In this document: one piece after another, positions 40,801 to 49,175 of the stretch
Position numbering within the stretch: position 1 is the stretch's first letter
Layout: each line of letters starts with the position of its first letter
Virus record (IMG/VR): IMGVR_UViG_3300050021_000174
Location: 1 to 59,504 of that record
Reading direction: 5' to 3' (one strand)
Length of the DNA stretch: 59,504 nt
Source of the DNA: a virus
Notes under the pieces: model-generated
The model's database searches: none
What the model was told of the DNA's origin: nothing
The model's input: the letters and a program-made list of their open reading frames with translations, nothing else
Made by a program: the position numbers and the translations under genes

Positions 40801-40896
40801 GGCATCTTTATATCCTTGCTCTTCGACCTGACCGAGCAGCTTCGCACTCCATTCGCCATAGTTTAGGGCGGATATAAGAGAATATTGGTTAGGCAT
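37834..40896 (-). CDS. Tail tubular/stabilisation protein B-like
   Basis: 1020 residues. N-terminus PNQYSLISALNYGEWSAKLLG, CQVLENFLICPHGPAFVRPG and IPFIFSNLESYMMEWGNEYIRF is the conserved start of the long gp12-like stabilisation proteins of podoviruses. It also has inserted beta modules (for example FTADSPSLGFMFTPSGGFEV and several Gly-Ser loops near 240-290 and 290-400), which make it longer than T7 gp12 (about 790). Its Trp-rich stretch (FNPDGDTDDAAITFSPTQLI) is conserved in this family. Forms the tail nozzle below tubular protein A. Confidence 0.85.
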   Translation of the reverse strand: MPNQYSLISALNYGEWSAKLLGQVEEQGYKDACQVLENFLICPHGPAFVRPGFKFIAQTKDPSVTARLIPFIFSNLESYMMEWGNEYIRFFSGPPYSWILDPNTGLPLEVATPYQTDDLPYIQTAESFDVVYCVNPLHPVYKLQRFSQASWSFPAVSFNDGPYMDQNDDSTLFMQVSATGSDGSQIVQPQAVLNVVNFKLFNGPNQQAVQVIIINGGSGLTAPVTAYASGGSGLTFTPIIVNGSVTGVTQTGTPTGYTTGETLAFVSAGGSASAYESVTLTASYRGSKTYTGTWTDVVTASQPAFTADSPSLGFMFTPSGGFEVNSAQLYVTAAPPTATPVIAYVYSNASGSPGTVIDTSSLVDINKHGNTVYTFEFTTPVALSPGTAYWIVFTCLAPVDGITLGCVNQDLSYGSGAGSTPGAIINNMSVDWRCQLGITPTGPGVVFYPGHVGALWRLKHGGQTVAQDFTSVGQATAPLRLRGKFQVDTTPDTPPDGGSYWIGTIVLQSSTDLNYWEDVATFFYSTTQSFVESRSNIYYRLFCTQYSSGSGNTGQISQAEQWGTLVITQYISPSQVTGSVLFPFNSTNPTPNWREGAWSGYRGYPATALFHDDRLWFGMGDTIWGSWVGDFENFNPDGDTDDAAITFSPTQLIDPIVWMESQRGIMIGSIGEEGQITGGSGSNQTPITATSILCNIQTSHGSAQYPAPVSIGQATLFTQVARRKIREFVYDLASDGFKAPDLTIRAEHITVGGIFDMCYQQEPHSIVYCVRGDGVLLALTYQRDEKVVAWSRITTQGTFESCASKMASNGITVGYDELWCIVNRTINGQTVRCVELMANNEPLSTAARVASDFCLLDCATVFSAGAATLTGLDYLDGMTATAIVDGLPEDRQYVVSGGSITVSRVPQVSAVVGLPYQGSIQTFPLDPVDRQGASLGRQKLSFSLAVRMLNSLGGQYGASFTDLYDITYSDLMADTQRPLFNGVKRLPFSSNTDELSICFQSTPGLPMEISAVSVELSLES

Positions 40897-41552
40897 TATT
40901 CACTCTGCCCCTGCCGCCAGCCACGGCTTCTAAACATCTTCCTGCCTTTGAGCCATGAGTCTCTTTGCTCGGGCGGTTGCCACGTTCCCTTCTGTGCATC
41001 TCGCGCCTGCGCCTTGGCAATAAGACCGGCAGATATTTTCATAAGCTCTTCTGAAAGCTTTTCGTTTCCCGTCATCGGGTATGCCAAAGTTGCCGCTATG
41101 TTGTGGGCCAACGCCAACGTGAACATACCAGAAAAAAGCCCCGTCTCGGTAACTCGATAAGTGTATTTCAAGAAGACGTAAGGGATATTTGTTAGGAGTA
41201 AATCGCCCTCTACAACCCACGGGAAGGAATCAATATCACGCCACAGCCCATCGGGCCAAACGACCCCGGCAGTGGGCTCATCTTCACTCCCGCTTAGGTC
41301 GAGTGGCATTATCAAATCAGGAGGCATCTGGAATTGATACAAGTAACCGAAAGCCGGACCCGTCGATAGCTGCTGCAACTGAACCCGCTCCGTTGCGAAC
41401 GTCCAGGCATACTCTTCGAGAAGCGAGTCAAGCAGGATCGGATAGGCTGCGCTGACCAACTGCGCCTGCTCGGTATTTTCCGTGATCGAGACAATGGGCT
41501 TACGTTTCAAAAGTGTCATTGCCATTGTTCCGATCTGTTCAATGCTTGCCAC
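40896..41552 (-). CDS. Tail tubular protein A-like (gp11)
   Basis: 218 residues with a GTG start after AGGAG. EQAQLVSAAYPILLDSLLEEYAW, FATERVQLQ, FGYLYQFQMPPDLI and a final helix match the gp11-like adaptor, a ring between portal and nozzle. Normal size is about 200. Its stop is the first base of the next gene. Confidence 0.85.
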   Translation of the reverse strand: MASIEQIGTMAMTLLKRKPIVSITENTEQAQLVSAAYPILLDSLLEEYAWTFATERVQLQQLSTGPAFGYLYQFQMPPDLIMPLDLSGSEDEPTAGVVWPDGLWRDIDSFPWVVEGDLLLTNIPYVFLKYTYRVTETGLFSGMFTLALAHNIAATLAYPMTGNEKLSEELMKISAGLIAKAQARDAQKGTWQPPEQRDSWLKGRKMFRSRGWRQGQSE

Positions 41553-41553
41553 G

Positions 41554-41994
41554 TTAATCTCCTGCTGCGGTCAGGTACAACTTCACTTTCCCCTGTACGG
41601 AATTTCCCGGACCCGAAACGTTCAGGGTTAGCGAATCGCTGTTGCTCTCACCTATAAGGACGGCCCCGTAGATAGCATTGGCGGTATCCTGCTTAGGGAT
41701 AGCTGCTTCGGTGGCCGTGCGGCTTCTGGTAGCGCCTACACCGCCTAAAACGTCATACCCATCCGCATCAACTAGCGTTACAGTATAAGTGCTCGAAGGT
41801 TCCAGAGATGAAGTACCCGGAACGGTTTTCACCCGGAATAGATATGAACCGGCTATTTTTTTGAAGATGTCCGAATTGAGAACCGTTCCCGTGAAAACAC
41901 CACTGCTGTCTGTGGTCCACACTAAAGAGACGATCCAAGTTATGAGCTGATTGTTTCGTGTCTGAACTACCGATTGCGCGAGTGAGCCTGCCAT
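41554..41994 (-). CDS. Hypothetical virion protein
   Basis: 146 residues. Beta-rich with Ig-like strands (NQLITWIVSLVWTTDSSG, YTVTLVDADGYDVLG, SLTLNVSGPGNSVQG). Lies between the head and tail genes and has AAGG before the ATG. Probably a small head decoration or adaptor protein. No name assigned. Confidence 0.55.
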   Translation of the reverse strand: MAGSLAQSVVQTRNNQLITWIVSLVWTTDSSGVFTGTVLNSDIFKKIAGSYLFRVKTVPGTSSLEPSSTYTVTLVDADGYDVLGGVGATRSRTATEAAIPKQDTANAIYGAVLIGESNSDSLTLNVSGPGNSVQGKVKLYLTAAGD

Positions 41995-42042
41995 TAATCA
42001 CCTTTCTTTCTATGGGTGATAGCTTCCCGTTAGAATAAGTGT

Positions 42043-42234
42043 TTATCCCCCCAAAAGAGTCTTCGCGCCGCCAGTGCCTTGGTTCTGCCCCAGTATAGTA
42101 CTTTGGCGACCCATGGCACGCATGAGACGGATTTTCTCGGCGCTTGCCGCATTGTCCGTTGACTGCTCGGTTTCTTTAGCCGGTGGCGGCATGGGGGGCG
42201 TTGCGGGGGTTGATCCCCCAAACATTCCGCTCAT
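42043..42234 (-). CDS. Small conserved podovirus protein
   Basis: 63 residues starting MSGMFGGSTPATPPMPPP, with an NAASAEKIRLMRAMGRQSTILG centre that is typical of a short protein found beside head genes in Bcep22-like podoviruses. Rich in Pro and Gly at both ends. Perhaps a minor structural or completion protein. Confidence 0.6.
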   Translation of the reverse strand: MSGMFGGSTPATPPMPPPAKETEQSTDNAASAEKIRLMRAMGRQSTILGQNQGTGGAKTLLGG

Positions 42235-42252
42235 GCGAGTTGTCCTTTCAGG

Positions 42253-43467
42253 TTAGGCGATACGTGTAAACTGCATTGTGGCACCCGCATAGACGCTGGA
42301 CGTATCGGCGTGAGAAGCATGTTGTGCCATCTGCATTTGAATTGTTCCGCCCGTTCCAACTACCATCGACCCACGTATTACGGTGTCGATAATCGCAGTC
42401 TGAGAATCAAGAAGGAGCGTTTGGTCGGCGGTCGTGGTCGTATGCTGTGTTACCAAAGCGGAAGCGGTAAACCCCTTGCCGGTAGCCTCTATTGAAGTCA
42501 GGACGGTCGTTGTCAGCTTGAAGGCCACTTTGATGCCGCCGTTGGCTGTCGCTGTTCCAGGCAGATTCACCACAAAAGCGTAAGTCCCCGGCACTACGGT
42601 CGCCACCAAACCTGTCACATTGGCGAGGGTTATGTTGGATGTAGCATCCTGCTGGCTGGAACACCGCGACCAATCGGTAGAGACGGCCCCGGTAATAGTC
42701 TTGTTGGTCAAGGTCTGAGTGGCCGCGATGAGCGCAATCGTATCGGTTGCCGCAGGCAGGGTCGCCGTATAGTCCGAACCGCTCGAATTAGCCGTGGCGA
42801 TGACCGCCTTACCGGTTGAGGAACCTTTCAACTTGATTGAGGTAGTGGCGTCTACGGTGGTGAAAGCTCCGGCAAGGGGGGTTGACCCGCCTATTGCCAC
42901 ATTGTTCATCGTGCTGGCCGCAGTCGGGTTCACAGTAAGAACGCCGGTGGGAGAAATGGCAACCGTAGCCACAGGACTGATGGTTACTGTCCCGGTCCCC
43001 GTTGGAGAGATAGCAACGTTGGCACTCACCGGAGATAGAGTAACGGTACTGGACGCCGCAAGAGTTGTGAATGAACCAGCGCCGCCGCCCGTCGTCCCAG
43101 CTATGGATGCGAAATCAGTACCGGTCCCATAAAGCCAAACAACCGTACCGTTGGTTACGGAAACGCCGGTTGCCGGGCTAGGCCCCTTCACCGTAAGCGC
43201 ATACCCGGTCGAGTTAGCAACCAGAATGATTTGTCCCTTACGAGCCTTAAAAATTGCATTTACGGCCCCGTTTGCGTTTGTAGCGATAATGAGTTGGGCT
43301 CGGTTCTCACCGGCGGTAGCCGTCCAAGCAACAGCGGCAGCGCCGTAGTCATGAGAAGCTACTTGGAACTTGGAAATTCCGACTCCGATTACATCGGCAA
43401 TAAGGGACAGTCCATTGATCGGATCTTCAACAATCTGCTTACGTCTTTTTTCAACAGTTCCACTCAT
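42253..43467 (-). CDS. Beta-rich structural protein (head fibre/decoration candidate)
   Basis: 404 residues from the ATG at 43467 after AGGAG. Starts with a basic, phage-type leader (MSGTVEKRRKQIVEDPING), continues with a QVASHDYGAAAV domain, then TLAASSTVTLSPVSANVAIS and related short Ser/Thr/Gly repeats that also occur in phage fibres, then SYDYTATLPAATDTIALIA-type motifs, ending in a jelly-roll-like part (MQFTRIA). Located between the decoration and tail genes. Possible head fibre. Confidence 0.55.
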   Translation of the reverse strand: MSGTVEKRRKQIVEDPINGLSLIADVIGVGISKFQVASHDYGAAAVAWTATAGENRAQLIIATNANGAVNAIFKARKGQIILVANSTGYALTVKGPSPATGVSVTNGTVVWLYGTGTDFASIAGTTGGGAGSFTTLAASSTVTLSPVSANVAISPTGTGTVTISPVATVAISPTGVLTVNPTAASTMNNVAIGGSTPLAGAFTTVDATTSIKLKGSSTGKAVIATANSSGSDYTATLPAATDTIALIAATQTLTNKTITGAVSTDWSRCSSQQDATSNITLANVTGLVATVVPGTYAFVVNLPGTATANGGIKVAFKLTTTVLTSIEATGKGFTASALVTQHTTTTADQTLLLDSQTAIIDTVIRGSMVVGTGGTIQMQMAQHASHADTSSVYAGATMQFTRIA

Positions 43468-43545
43468 TTTTATTTCTCCTGTCCGTCCGCTCTCCAAGAG
43501 CGAGGTCGCTAACCAGGCTGAGTACCTGGCGCGTCAGGTCTTTCG

Positions 43546-44109
43546 TTAACGTATAGCCCGCCCCGTTGACATATCGGCCGGATTAAATCTTTCCGGTTCG
43601 GGAGCAGGATTGAGAAGCTGCTTCGGACTGGTTGGTTCCGGAGCGTCGAGAATTTCCACATTGATCTTCGTGTCCATGATCTCGAACCTGAAATTGAAGG
43701 GTTCCCCTGGCCCACCTACCGGAACTTTGTTCCTGGCGTAGTTGATCTTTCGGGGATCAACTAGAATCTTGGCCCAAAGTTTCTTCGTTTCCTTTGCCCC
43801 TTCTGGATCATACGGTTCAAACTGAAAGGGGATGAGCCTATCGGTTTCAACATCGACAACCGAAGCGCCTGCCGGATACCAGTATTCGCGGGCATAATCC
43901 CACTTGTGCGGCGTCTCGTGTTGCGAGAACTCTATGTCTATTGTGTCACCCTTTCTATAGAGATGCCCACCATCAGTACCAGGACGGGTCCAGAAACATT
44001 TGTCTTCCCTGCAAACCCAATGGGTAATGCGGGGAACACCCTTTACCTCTTCGGGCTCAGGTTGCACTTGGGCCGCCCCTGTTGGATCGAATTTATATTC
44101 CTTAGCCAT
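43546..44109 (-). CDS. Hypothetical head-region protein
   Basis: 187 residues, AAGGAG before the ATG. HWVCREDKCFWTRPGTDGGHLYRKGDTIDIE and KLWAKILVDPRKINYARNKV suggest a small mixed domain, with a Pro-rich tail. Between the capsid cement gene and the possible head fibre gene. Also has a hairpin-rich spacer downstream (43498-43545). Function unknown. Confidence 0.5.
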   Translation of the reverse strand: MAKEYKFDPTGAAQVQPEPEEVKGVPRITHWVCREDKCFWTRPGTDGGHLYRKGDTIDIEFSQHETPHKWDYAREYWYPAGASVVDVETDRLIPFQFEPYDPEGAKETKKLWAKILVDPRKINYARNKVPVGGPGEPFNFRFEIMDTKINVEILDAPEPTSPKQLLNPAPEPERFNPADMSTGRAIR

Positions 44110-44169
44110 ACTCAGTTCTCCTTGGGTAAGGGAAGGGGATTCCCTCCCCCGCCCCAGGTTAAGTCTTGT

Positions 44170-44616
44170 TTACGTTCCTGATCCAGTCGGAAGGGGTTCG
44201 CCAGAAAGCCATGCCGTAAAGGTTCCTCCTGTAGCGTTTTCGCCCGCTACAGTATTTACGATCTCAAGGTATCTGGGAGCGTTCGGAGGAATGGCGATGA
44301 ACGTCCCGAACCCTACGACGAGTTGCGCCTGAGTGAAGGCAACCGAACCGACAAGTTTTGCAAAGCCCGAAGTGGTGGCCGAGCCCCAAAGCTCGAAGGT
44401 TGATGTCATGGTGTTGCCAGCCGAAGCCCCGGCAGCCGCCATCTGAATGTTTGCGAACACGGGCTTGCCCATACCAATGTCAAAATTGGCAAGTACGGCC
44501 CCGAAAGCATCCGTACCAACTCCGGTGTCAATATAGTCGCTCGCGTTGGCTCCGGTGTTTCCGAGTGCTTGAGGATTGGTGGTTTTTGTAAAGAGTGCGT
44601 CGTAGTCGTAAGGCAT
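44170..44616 (-). CDS. Capsid cement/decoration protein (Bbp16-like)
   Basis: 148 residues. MPYDYDALFTKTTNPQALGN start, then beta-rich NMTSTFELWGSATTSGF and VAFTQAQLVVGFGTFIAIPPN are the pattern of the Bbp16-family capsid cement proteins that bind the outer head lattice. Located right after the major capsid gene, as usual. AGGAG before ATG. Confidence 0.75.
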   Translation of the reverse strand: MPYDYDALFTKTTNPQALGNTGANASDYIDTGVGTDAFGAVLANFDIGMGKPVFANIQMAAAGASAGNTMTSTFELWGSATTSGFAKLVGSVAFTQAQLVVGFGTFIAIPPNAPRYLEIVNTVAGENATGGTFTAWLSGEPLPTGSGT

Positions 44617-44645
44617 ATCTATGCTCCTTCCTTGTCGAGCAAGTG

Positions 44646-45611
44646 TTAGCTGATTTGGGTTTCTGAGTTGTTAATCATTTCGTCGATATAGATCGGAACT
44701 CCCAACACGGCCGGAACTTCTCCGGTTCCCCAGGGGTCTTCCATTGTGTACCAGACGTTCCCCTTGTCCTTGGCCGCTTTGTAAACCTGCGCCCAAATAA
44801 AGCGGTTCACATAGGCATACCCGCCGCCAGCACGGTTTCTCATCTGCGCTATAACGGAAATGAAGGTATCATCATCCCATGTCGATGCCGATCCAGTGGG
44901 AATGATATTTGCGATACGCCCTATAGCGAGAGGGTCTTTTACAACAAGGCCACCCTCCCAAACGAAATGGTCGCGGTAGACTTCCATGAGGCTACCGTCG
45001 CTGAACTGTTTGGTGTCCCTGCCCAAGTCTTCATGCAGAAGCCAACCTTCGCCGCCACGCGGGTAGACCATGAAAGCGGTATCTTCGCCCCAAAGGATTA
45101 CATACATTGAGGTAAGGGCCGCGCCAGTACCGCCGCATCCCTGAATGGTCGTGCTATTCAAAGCGGACATACGGGGTGCAAGGCCGGTCCATGCAAGCGG
45201 GGTTGTGGCTACATTGCCGTACCACAGGTTTGTAGCCCATGTCTGAGCGATGCCTTCCATCGACCCGACAACTTCATCCATACGGTATTCTTGAGGGTTG
45301 GGCATCTTATCCACAAGGCCCTTATCAAGTTCGATATAGCCTTCGAGCATACCGATGTAATCCCGGATTTGCTTCCTGCGCCCGATGTCAGGACTTACGC
45401 CAACGTTAAACCCGCGCCATGTACCGGCGGGCAGATAGGTTCTTTGGACCTCCACGTTCGAGGTCATGTCGTTTCCCTCTTTCCAGATCGGATGCTGGAT
45501 GCCGGGTTTCATCTTATAGAGGATTTCTGCAACCCGAATCATTTCGTTATTGTGGGTCGCCTTGGCTGCTTCAAGAAGGGTCAACCTTCCCACTGTTGAT
45601 ACTGCTGCCAT
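44646..45611 (-). CDS. Major capsid protein
   Basis: 321 residues. LTLLEAAKATHNNEMIRVAEIL, IWKEGNDMTSNVEVQRTYLPAG, GYIELDKGLVDKMPN and a C-terminal IYIDEMINNSETQ are typical of the Bcep22/BPP-1-type HK97-fold capsid protein. Middle has the FMVYPRGGEGWLLHED stretch. AAGGAG upstream, and scaffold before it and cement after. No protease gene is visible nearby, matching capsids that mature without cleavage. Confidence 0.88.
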   Translation of the reverse strand: MAAVSTVGRLTLLEAAKATHNNEMIRVAEILYKMKPGIQHPIWKEGNDMTSNVEVQRTYLPAGTWRGFNVGVSPDIGRRKQIRDYIGMLEGYIELDKGLVDKMPNPQEYRMDEVVGSMEGIAQTWATNLWYGNVATTPLAWTGLAPRMSALNSTTIQGCGGTGAALTSMYVILWGEDTAFMVYPRGGEGWLLHEDLGRDTKQFSDGSLMEVYRDHFVWEGGLVVKDPLAIGRIANIIPTGSASTWDDDTFISVIAQMRNRAGGGYAYVNRFIWAQVYKAAKDKGNVWYTMEDPWGTGEVPAVLGVPIYIDEMINNSETQIS

Positions 45612-45659
45612 GATTTATGTCTCCTTCGTATCTCCGGCTTTGGCAAATACGATGCGTTG

Positions 45660-46481
45660 CTACTTTCTGCCCTTCTTGTTTGATCCCATACTTTTTGAGT
45701 AGTCAAACATGGGACGGCCGTCTTTCCGTGTGGGACTTTCGCCACCACCACCTTGACCGCCGCCGTCTGAAGGGGGTACGTAGTCTTCGCTGATCGCCTT
45801 ACCGATCTTTTCCATTAAACGGACTAAGGTCGGGTTACTGCCAAGCCGGGTATCTTCGAAATATTGAAATTCACTATCTGAAGCAAACTTTCTGAAAGTC
45901 TGCTGCACCAGTTTCGATTTGCTATCAAACTCGTTACCCCACTCGATCTTCAGCGCCTCGATGCCTTCTTGCTCATTCTTGGCGACTTGATCCATGAATG
46001 CCTGCTGCATGACCATGTACTGACCCGCTATGGCCTCGAACTGCTCCTGACCCATACCCGCTTTATGGGCCGCATCTTTCATTGAGGCCACAAAGGCAGG
46101 ATCAACCGGCAAGCCCTTTGGTATATCGAGAGTGTACCCGTCTGCCTTTTCGGGAACCTTGGGGAGTTTGGCGCTGAGTTCTTCATTCTGCTTTGTTATA
46201 TCGTCCTTTGCTTTCTGGAGTTCGAGATGAGCTTTTGCAAGCTCGGATACGTCCTTGCCCTTGAAGTCCTTAAAGGAATCGGACGTTTTGTATTCATCGC
46301 TCAGACCATCGAACCAATTAGGAGCTTCGATCTTGCCGTTTGCTCCAGCGGTTCCCGCGTCTGCGTTTGTATCGGAGTTGCCGGTACCAGCCGCTCCGCC
46401 TTCAACTATTGCCGCACTCACATCGGGGGCGGGAGTTCCGCTTACGTTGGGTATCGTGCCGCCGCTTGCTACATCTGCCAT
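45660..46481 (-). CDS. Scaffolding protein
   Basis: 273 residues from the ATG at 46481 with AGGAG; the frame extends back to 46535 but through a terminator stem. N-terminus Ala/Gly/Thr-rich, then WFDGLSDEYKTSDSFKDFKG and a charged coiled coil (LHLELQKAKDDITKQNEELS), then a helical domain, and a Gly-rich basic C-terminus (PSDGGGQGGGGESPTRKDG). Such a layout is typical of the internal scaffold located before the capsid gene. Confidence 0.82.
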   Translation of the reverse strand: MADVASGGTIPNVSGTPAPDVSAAIVEGGAAGTGNSDTNADAGTAGANGKIEAPNWFDGLSDEYKTSDSFKDFKGKDVSELAKAHLELQKAKDDITKQNEELSAKLPKVPEKADGYTLDIPKGLPVDPAFVASMKDAAHKAGMGQEQFEAIAGQYMVMQQAFMDQVAKNEQEGIEALKIEWGNEFDSKSKLVQQTFRKFASDSEFQYFEDTRLGSNPTLVRLMEKIGKAISEDYVPPSDGGGQGGGGESPTRKDGRPMFDYSKSMGSNKKGRK

Positions 46482-46509
46482 TTGGTTCTCCTGTTTAGTC
46501 CGCCAATAG

Positions 46510-46529
46510 AAAAAGGCCCTCACCGGCCT
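46510..46529 (-). terminator. Weak terminator/attenuator before the scaffold gene
   Basis: On the minus strand, AGGCC then GGTGAG then GGCC and TTTTT. A 5-bp stem with a T-run, so it is weak. It may tune the ratio between the portal genes and the scaffold and capsid, which are needed in large amount. 46530-46613 otherwise empty. Confidence 0.4.
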
Positions 46530-46613
46530 GTGCACAGGAGAGCCTTCTTCGATATTGGCTCCATCAACGGGGGATCAACCCGGATGGAAAGATTGTCAGA
46601 TTAAATTATTACG

Positions 46614-46829
46614 CTATATGTCTCCTACCATTTCAAAATATTCCTTCCGATGTGCGAAAACGAATTTACTGGTGTATTGGTCCATCTCTATTTTTAAATC
46701 ACACACATTGCCGCAAAGATAAGTAGCCCTATCCATTGGGCAGCTTGGACAGTAATCAGATATGCCTCTGCCGTAGCAGAGCATCCTTGCTTGCGCTGTA
46801 TCGTAGTCAGCCACTTCCTTGCAACTCAT
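46614..46829 (-). CDS. Small Cys-rich protein
   Basis: 71 residues from the ATG at 46829 (GAGAGG seven bases before). It has six Cys (CKEVAD, MLCYGR, YCPSCPMD, LCGNVCDLK), likely one or two zinc sites. Position between the Bbp19-like and scaffold genes. Function unknown. Confidence 0.5.
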   Translation of the reverse strand: MSCKEVADYDTAQARMLCYGRGISDYCPSCPMDRATYLCGNVCDLKIEMDQYTSKFVFAHRKEYFEMVGDI

Positions 46830-46840
46830 CGGTATGCCTC

Positions 46841-47182
46841 TCATTTTACGTCCAATTCTTTTTTCTGGCTATTCAACTCGTCTATCAGGGCTTGTTCTGC
46901 CGACTGCCCCTGTTTATATACACACTCGGCGTAGATACCTGGGATGTTGTCGGCTATCGCCAGAAGCGAAGCTCTAACGCCCTCGTTGAAAGAACTTGTA
47001 TCTCTCGAATTTGTAAAAGATGTTCTCCATATGAAACTACTATTTATTATATCAGTCAAGACCTTACGGCCGTGTTCTGTTCCGAAGGTCTTAGCGTAAT
47101 CATTATGAAGATTCAACCGCATCACAAGTATCTCGCGCGCGGCCTCTTCTCGTTCTTCTCTTTCGCGTTGGCGTATTTCCAT
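46841..47182 (-). CDS. Bbp19-like phage protein
   Basis: 113 residues. An N-terminal charged helix is followed by FGTEHGRKVLTDIINSSFIWRTSF and FNEGVRASLLAIADNIPGIY, the 'G..VL.dll...' and 'eG.R...l.I' motifs of the Bbp19 family in BPP-1-like podoviruses. Always near portal. Role not defined. Confidence 0.65.
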   Translation of the reverse strand: MEIRQREREEREEAAREILVMRLNLHNDYAKTFGTEHGRKVLTDIINSSFIWRTSFTNSRDTSSFNEGVRASLLAIADNIPGIYAECVYKQGQSAEQALIDELNSQKKELDVK

Positions 47183-47409
47183 TACCTTTTCTTTGCCACT
47201 TTGCCACCGGAGCGGGGAGCGGCCTTATTGGCAACGGTGCGTAATGCCTTCACTTCTTCGGCTTTGTCCTTTATCATTGACTGTGCTGCCTTGGCCGCAC
47301 CTTTTAACCGATTAGGGTCGCCCATGATCTGCTTTGCTTCTGTCAGAGTCCTGGCATCACTCTCGCGCTGCCATTTAGCATCAAACGATACAGCTGTTGG
47401 TTTTGACAT
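47182..47409 (-). CDS. Small basic protein by the portal gene
   Basis: 75 residues; the ATG overlaps the portal stop. Helical, Lys/Ala-rich (DPNRLKGAAKAAQSMIKDKAE) with a basic tail (SGGKVAKKR). Short proteins like it sit by portal genes in this phage group and may be involved in assembly. Function unknown. Confidence 0.5.
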   Translation of the reverse strand: MSKPTAVSFDAKWQRESDARTLTEAKQIMGDPNRLKGAAKAAQSMIKDKAEEVKALRTVANKAAPRSGGKVAKKR

Positions 47410-49175
47410 TATTGCGCTCCCTGTTCTTCTTGTCCGCCGCCCTGCATTGCTCCCGCCATCTCGGTCAGGGCGTTAGGCTTTGACTTGTCCATAGGTGTTT
47501 TTCCCAAGGCCTTTGCCAACCCCGCCCCCTGCTGAAGCTGTTGCATCTGTTCCTGCTTCTCCTGCTCTTGCTTGCGCCTATCCCGTATAGCCTGTACCTG
47601 ATCTTCCGACCTTATCACACCAGCGGGGCATCCCGTCATGTCGGCGCGCTCCCTGATAGCCACATCAATGTCTATCAGGTCGGCGGCTTCGGGAAAGATT
47701 TTTTCAGCTCCGCCTACGAAATTAACATTCTCGTCAATTACAGATTTGCCTACTTCCTTTTGAGCTACCGCAAGGATCGAGTTATATTCAATCTTGAATG
47801 ACGTTCCCTGTATTTCCTTGGGGGGAGGTTCAAGACCGTACCATTCAGGGAATTCAAGGACTTCCTCGATGACTCCTTCGATAACCTGATCCAATATCTC
47901 ATCTGTCATGTGTTCTATGAATGGGCCAAGTTGAAGCAACCCTTGAGATACCATTTGATCTATCTGCGCCTTGGTTACTCGGTCGGCTTGATTCTCAATG
48001 TTCATCATCATGAGAAAGATGTTGTTGTAGAAACCTACTTTGATTCTTTCCCTGAGTTGGGCCTGCTTTGCCTCTCCCGCCTGAATGTTGAACTTTATGT
48101 TGTAGAGCGGTTCGAGGTGCTTCTGTCCGGTAGTTTGGTTCAGATAGGATATTCCTCCTGCACCCGTCCTGATGGGCTGTCCTTGGAGAGAAGTATCCGC
48201 CGTAACGGGCGGGTCAACTTCTTTATGCACGGCGATAATCATGGACTCTTCCATGTCCTGTAGACGTCTGGCATCTTCAAGTTTTTTAATCGCAGGGCTG
48301 GCCGTACCGTACATATTGGAGCCTACTATCTTCCAACGGGGAACATAATAGGGGAATGTTTTATACCCTGACTCGTGTAGGATTTTTGCTTCACCTTGAG
48401 CGCCGCTTGTCTGCTGAGATGATCTTAATTCTGAACCGCCCTGGTTTTCCCACCACACGGATTCAAACGGCATATTGCGGTTGTCGGATCGACCCACCTT
48501 CCTATCTTTTCGAGGCTGCACACAATGGATGATCTCGTACGAAACATACGGGTTCTTTTCTGCATCAGTCCTAACCTGTTTGCTTGCGGAGTTTTCCCCG
48601 AACTGCTGAACTATTTGTCGTGCCGTCATCCAAACGGATCTGTATAGTGTATCGACCACTCCTAAACTGGAACATGAAATCCAATACTCCCCGTAGGTCA
48701 GAGTCTTAAATCTCAAGCCGTGTTCGGGGTCGCGCTGTTTCATGAAGCAGCCGGTAGCGAAAAGAAGAATCTCTCCGTAAACCTGATGGATGGCACTATA
48801 GAAGTTGCTTACCCGTAGAACGGTATAGATGATACCACTGAGCTTATCCAGCCATTCGCGGGAAGGACCGTACTTGTTGAGGCTCTTGTCTCTGAACGCC
48901 AATCGGAACCAGGGACGAGAGGATGGAGTAAGGCCACTATTCATTCCATTTTGAGCAACTTCTAAAGCGTCCTGTGGGGTAGAATCAAGAATCCTTTCGG
49001 CGCGTTTACCGTGGAGTTGGTCGGGCCTCATATCGTCACCAGGATACCGGCCACATTCGGGCGCAAAATGACGAGTGATCTCTTGGCAAAGAACCTCGTC
49101 AACCTGCCGCTGATCTTTCAGGCGAAGGAACTTTTGCTGGTACTCAGATATTTTTTGACGCTCATCTTGGGACAT
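47409..49175 (-). CDS. Portal (head-tail connector) protein
   Basis: 588 residues. KFLRLKDQRQVDEVLCQEITRHFAPE, GKRAERILDSTPQDALEVAQNG, SGLTPSSRPWFRLAFRD, and QIYGEILLFATGCFM-type motifs are those of podovirus head-tail connectors (T7 gp8/Bcep22 type). C-terminus is Gln/Met-rich (EQEKQEQMQQLQQGAG), often disordered. Twelve copies form the DNA entry ring. Directly follows terL. Confidence 0.9.
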   Translation of the reverse strand: MSQDERQKISEYQQKFLRLKDQRQVDEVLCQEITRHFAPECGRYPGDDMRPDQLHGKRAERILDSTPQDALEVAQNGMNSGLTPSSRPWFRLAFRDKSLNKYGPSREWLDKLSGIIYTVLRVSNFYSAIHQVYGEILLFATGCFMKQRDPEHGLRFKTLTYGEYWISCSSLGVVDTLYRSVWMTARQIVQQFGENSASKQVRTDAEKNPYVSYEIIHCVQPRKDRKVGRSDNRNMPFESVWWENQGGSELRSSQQTSGAQGEAKILHESGYKTFPYYVPRWKIVGSNMYGTASPAIKKLEDARRLQDMEESMIIAVHKEVDPPVTADTSLQGQPIRTGAGGISYLNQTTGQKHLEPLYNIKFNIQAGEAKQAQLRERIKVGFYNNIFLMMMNIENQADRVTKAQIDQMVSQGLLQLGPFIEHMTDEILDQVIEGVIEEVLEFPEWYGLEPPPKEIQGTSFKIEYNSILAVAQKEVGKSVIDENVNFVGGAEKIFPEAADLIDIDVAIRERADMTGCPAGVIRSEDQVQAIRDRRKQEQEKQEQMQQLQQGAGLAKALGKTPMDKSKPNALTEMAGAMQGGGQEEQGAQ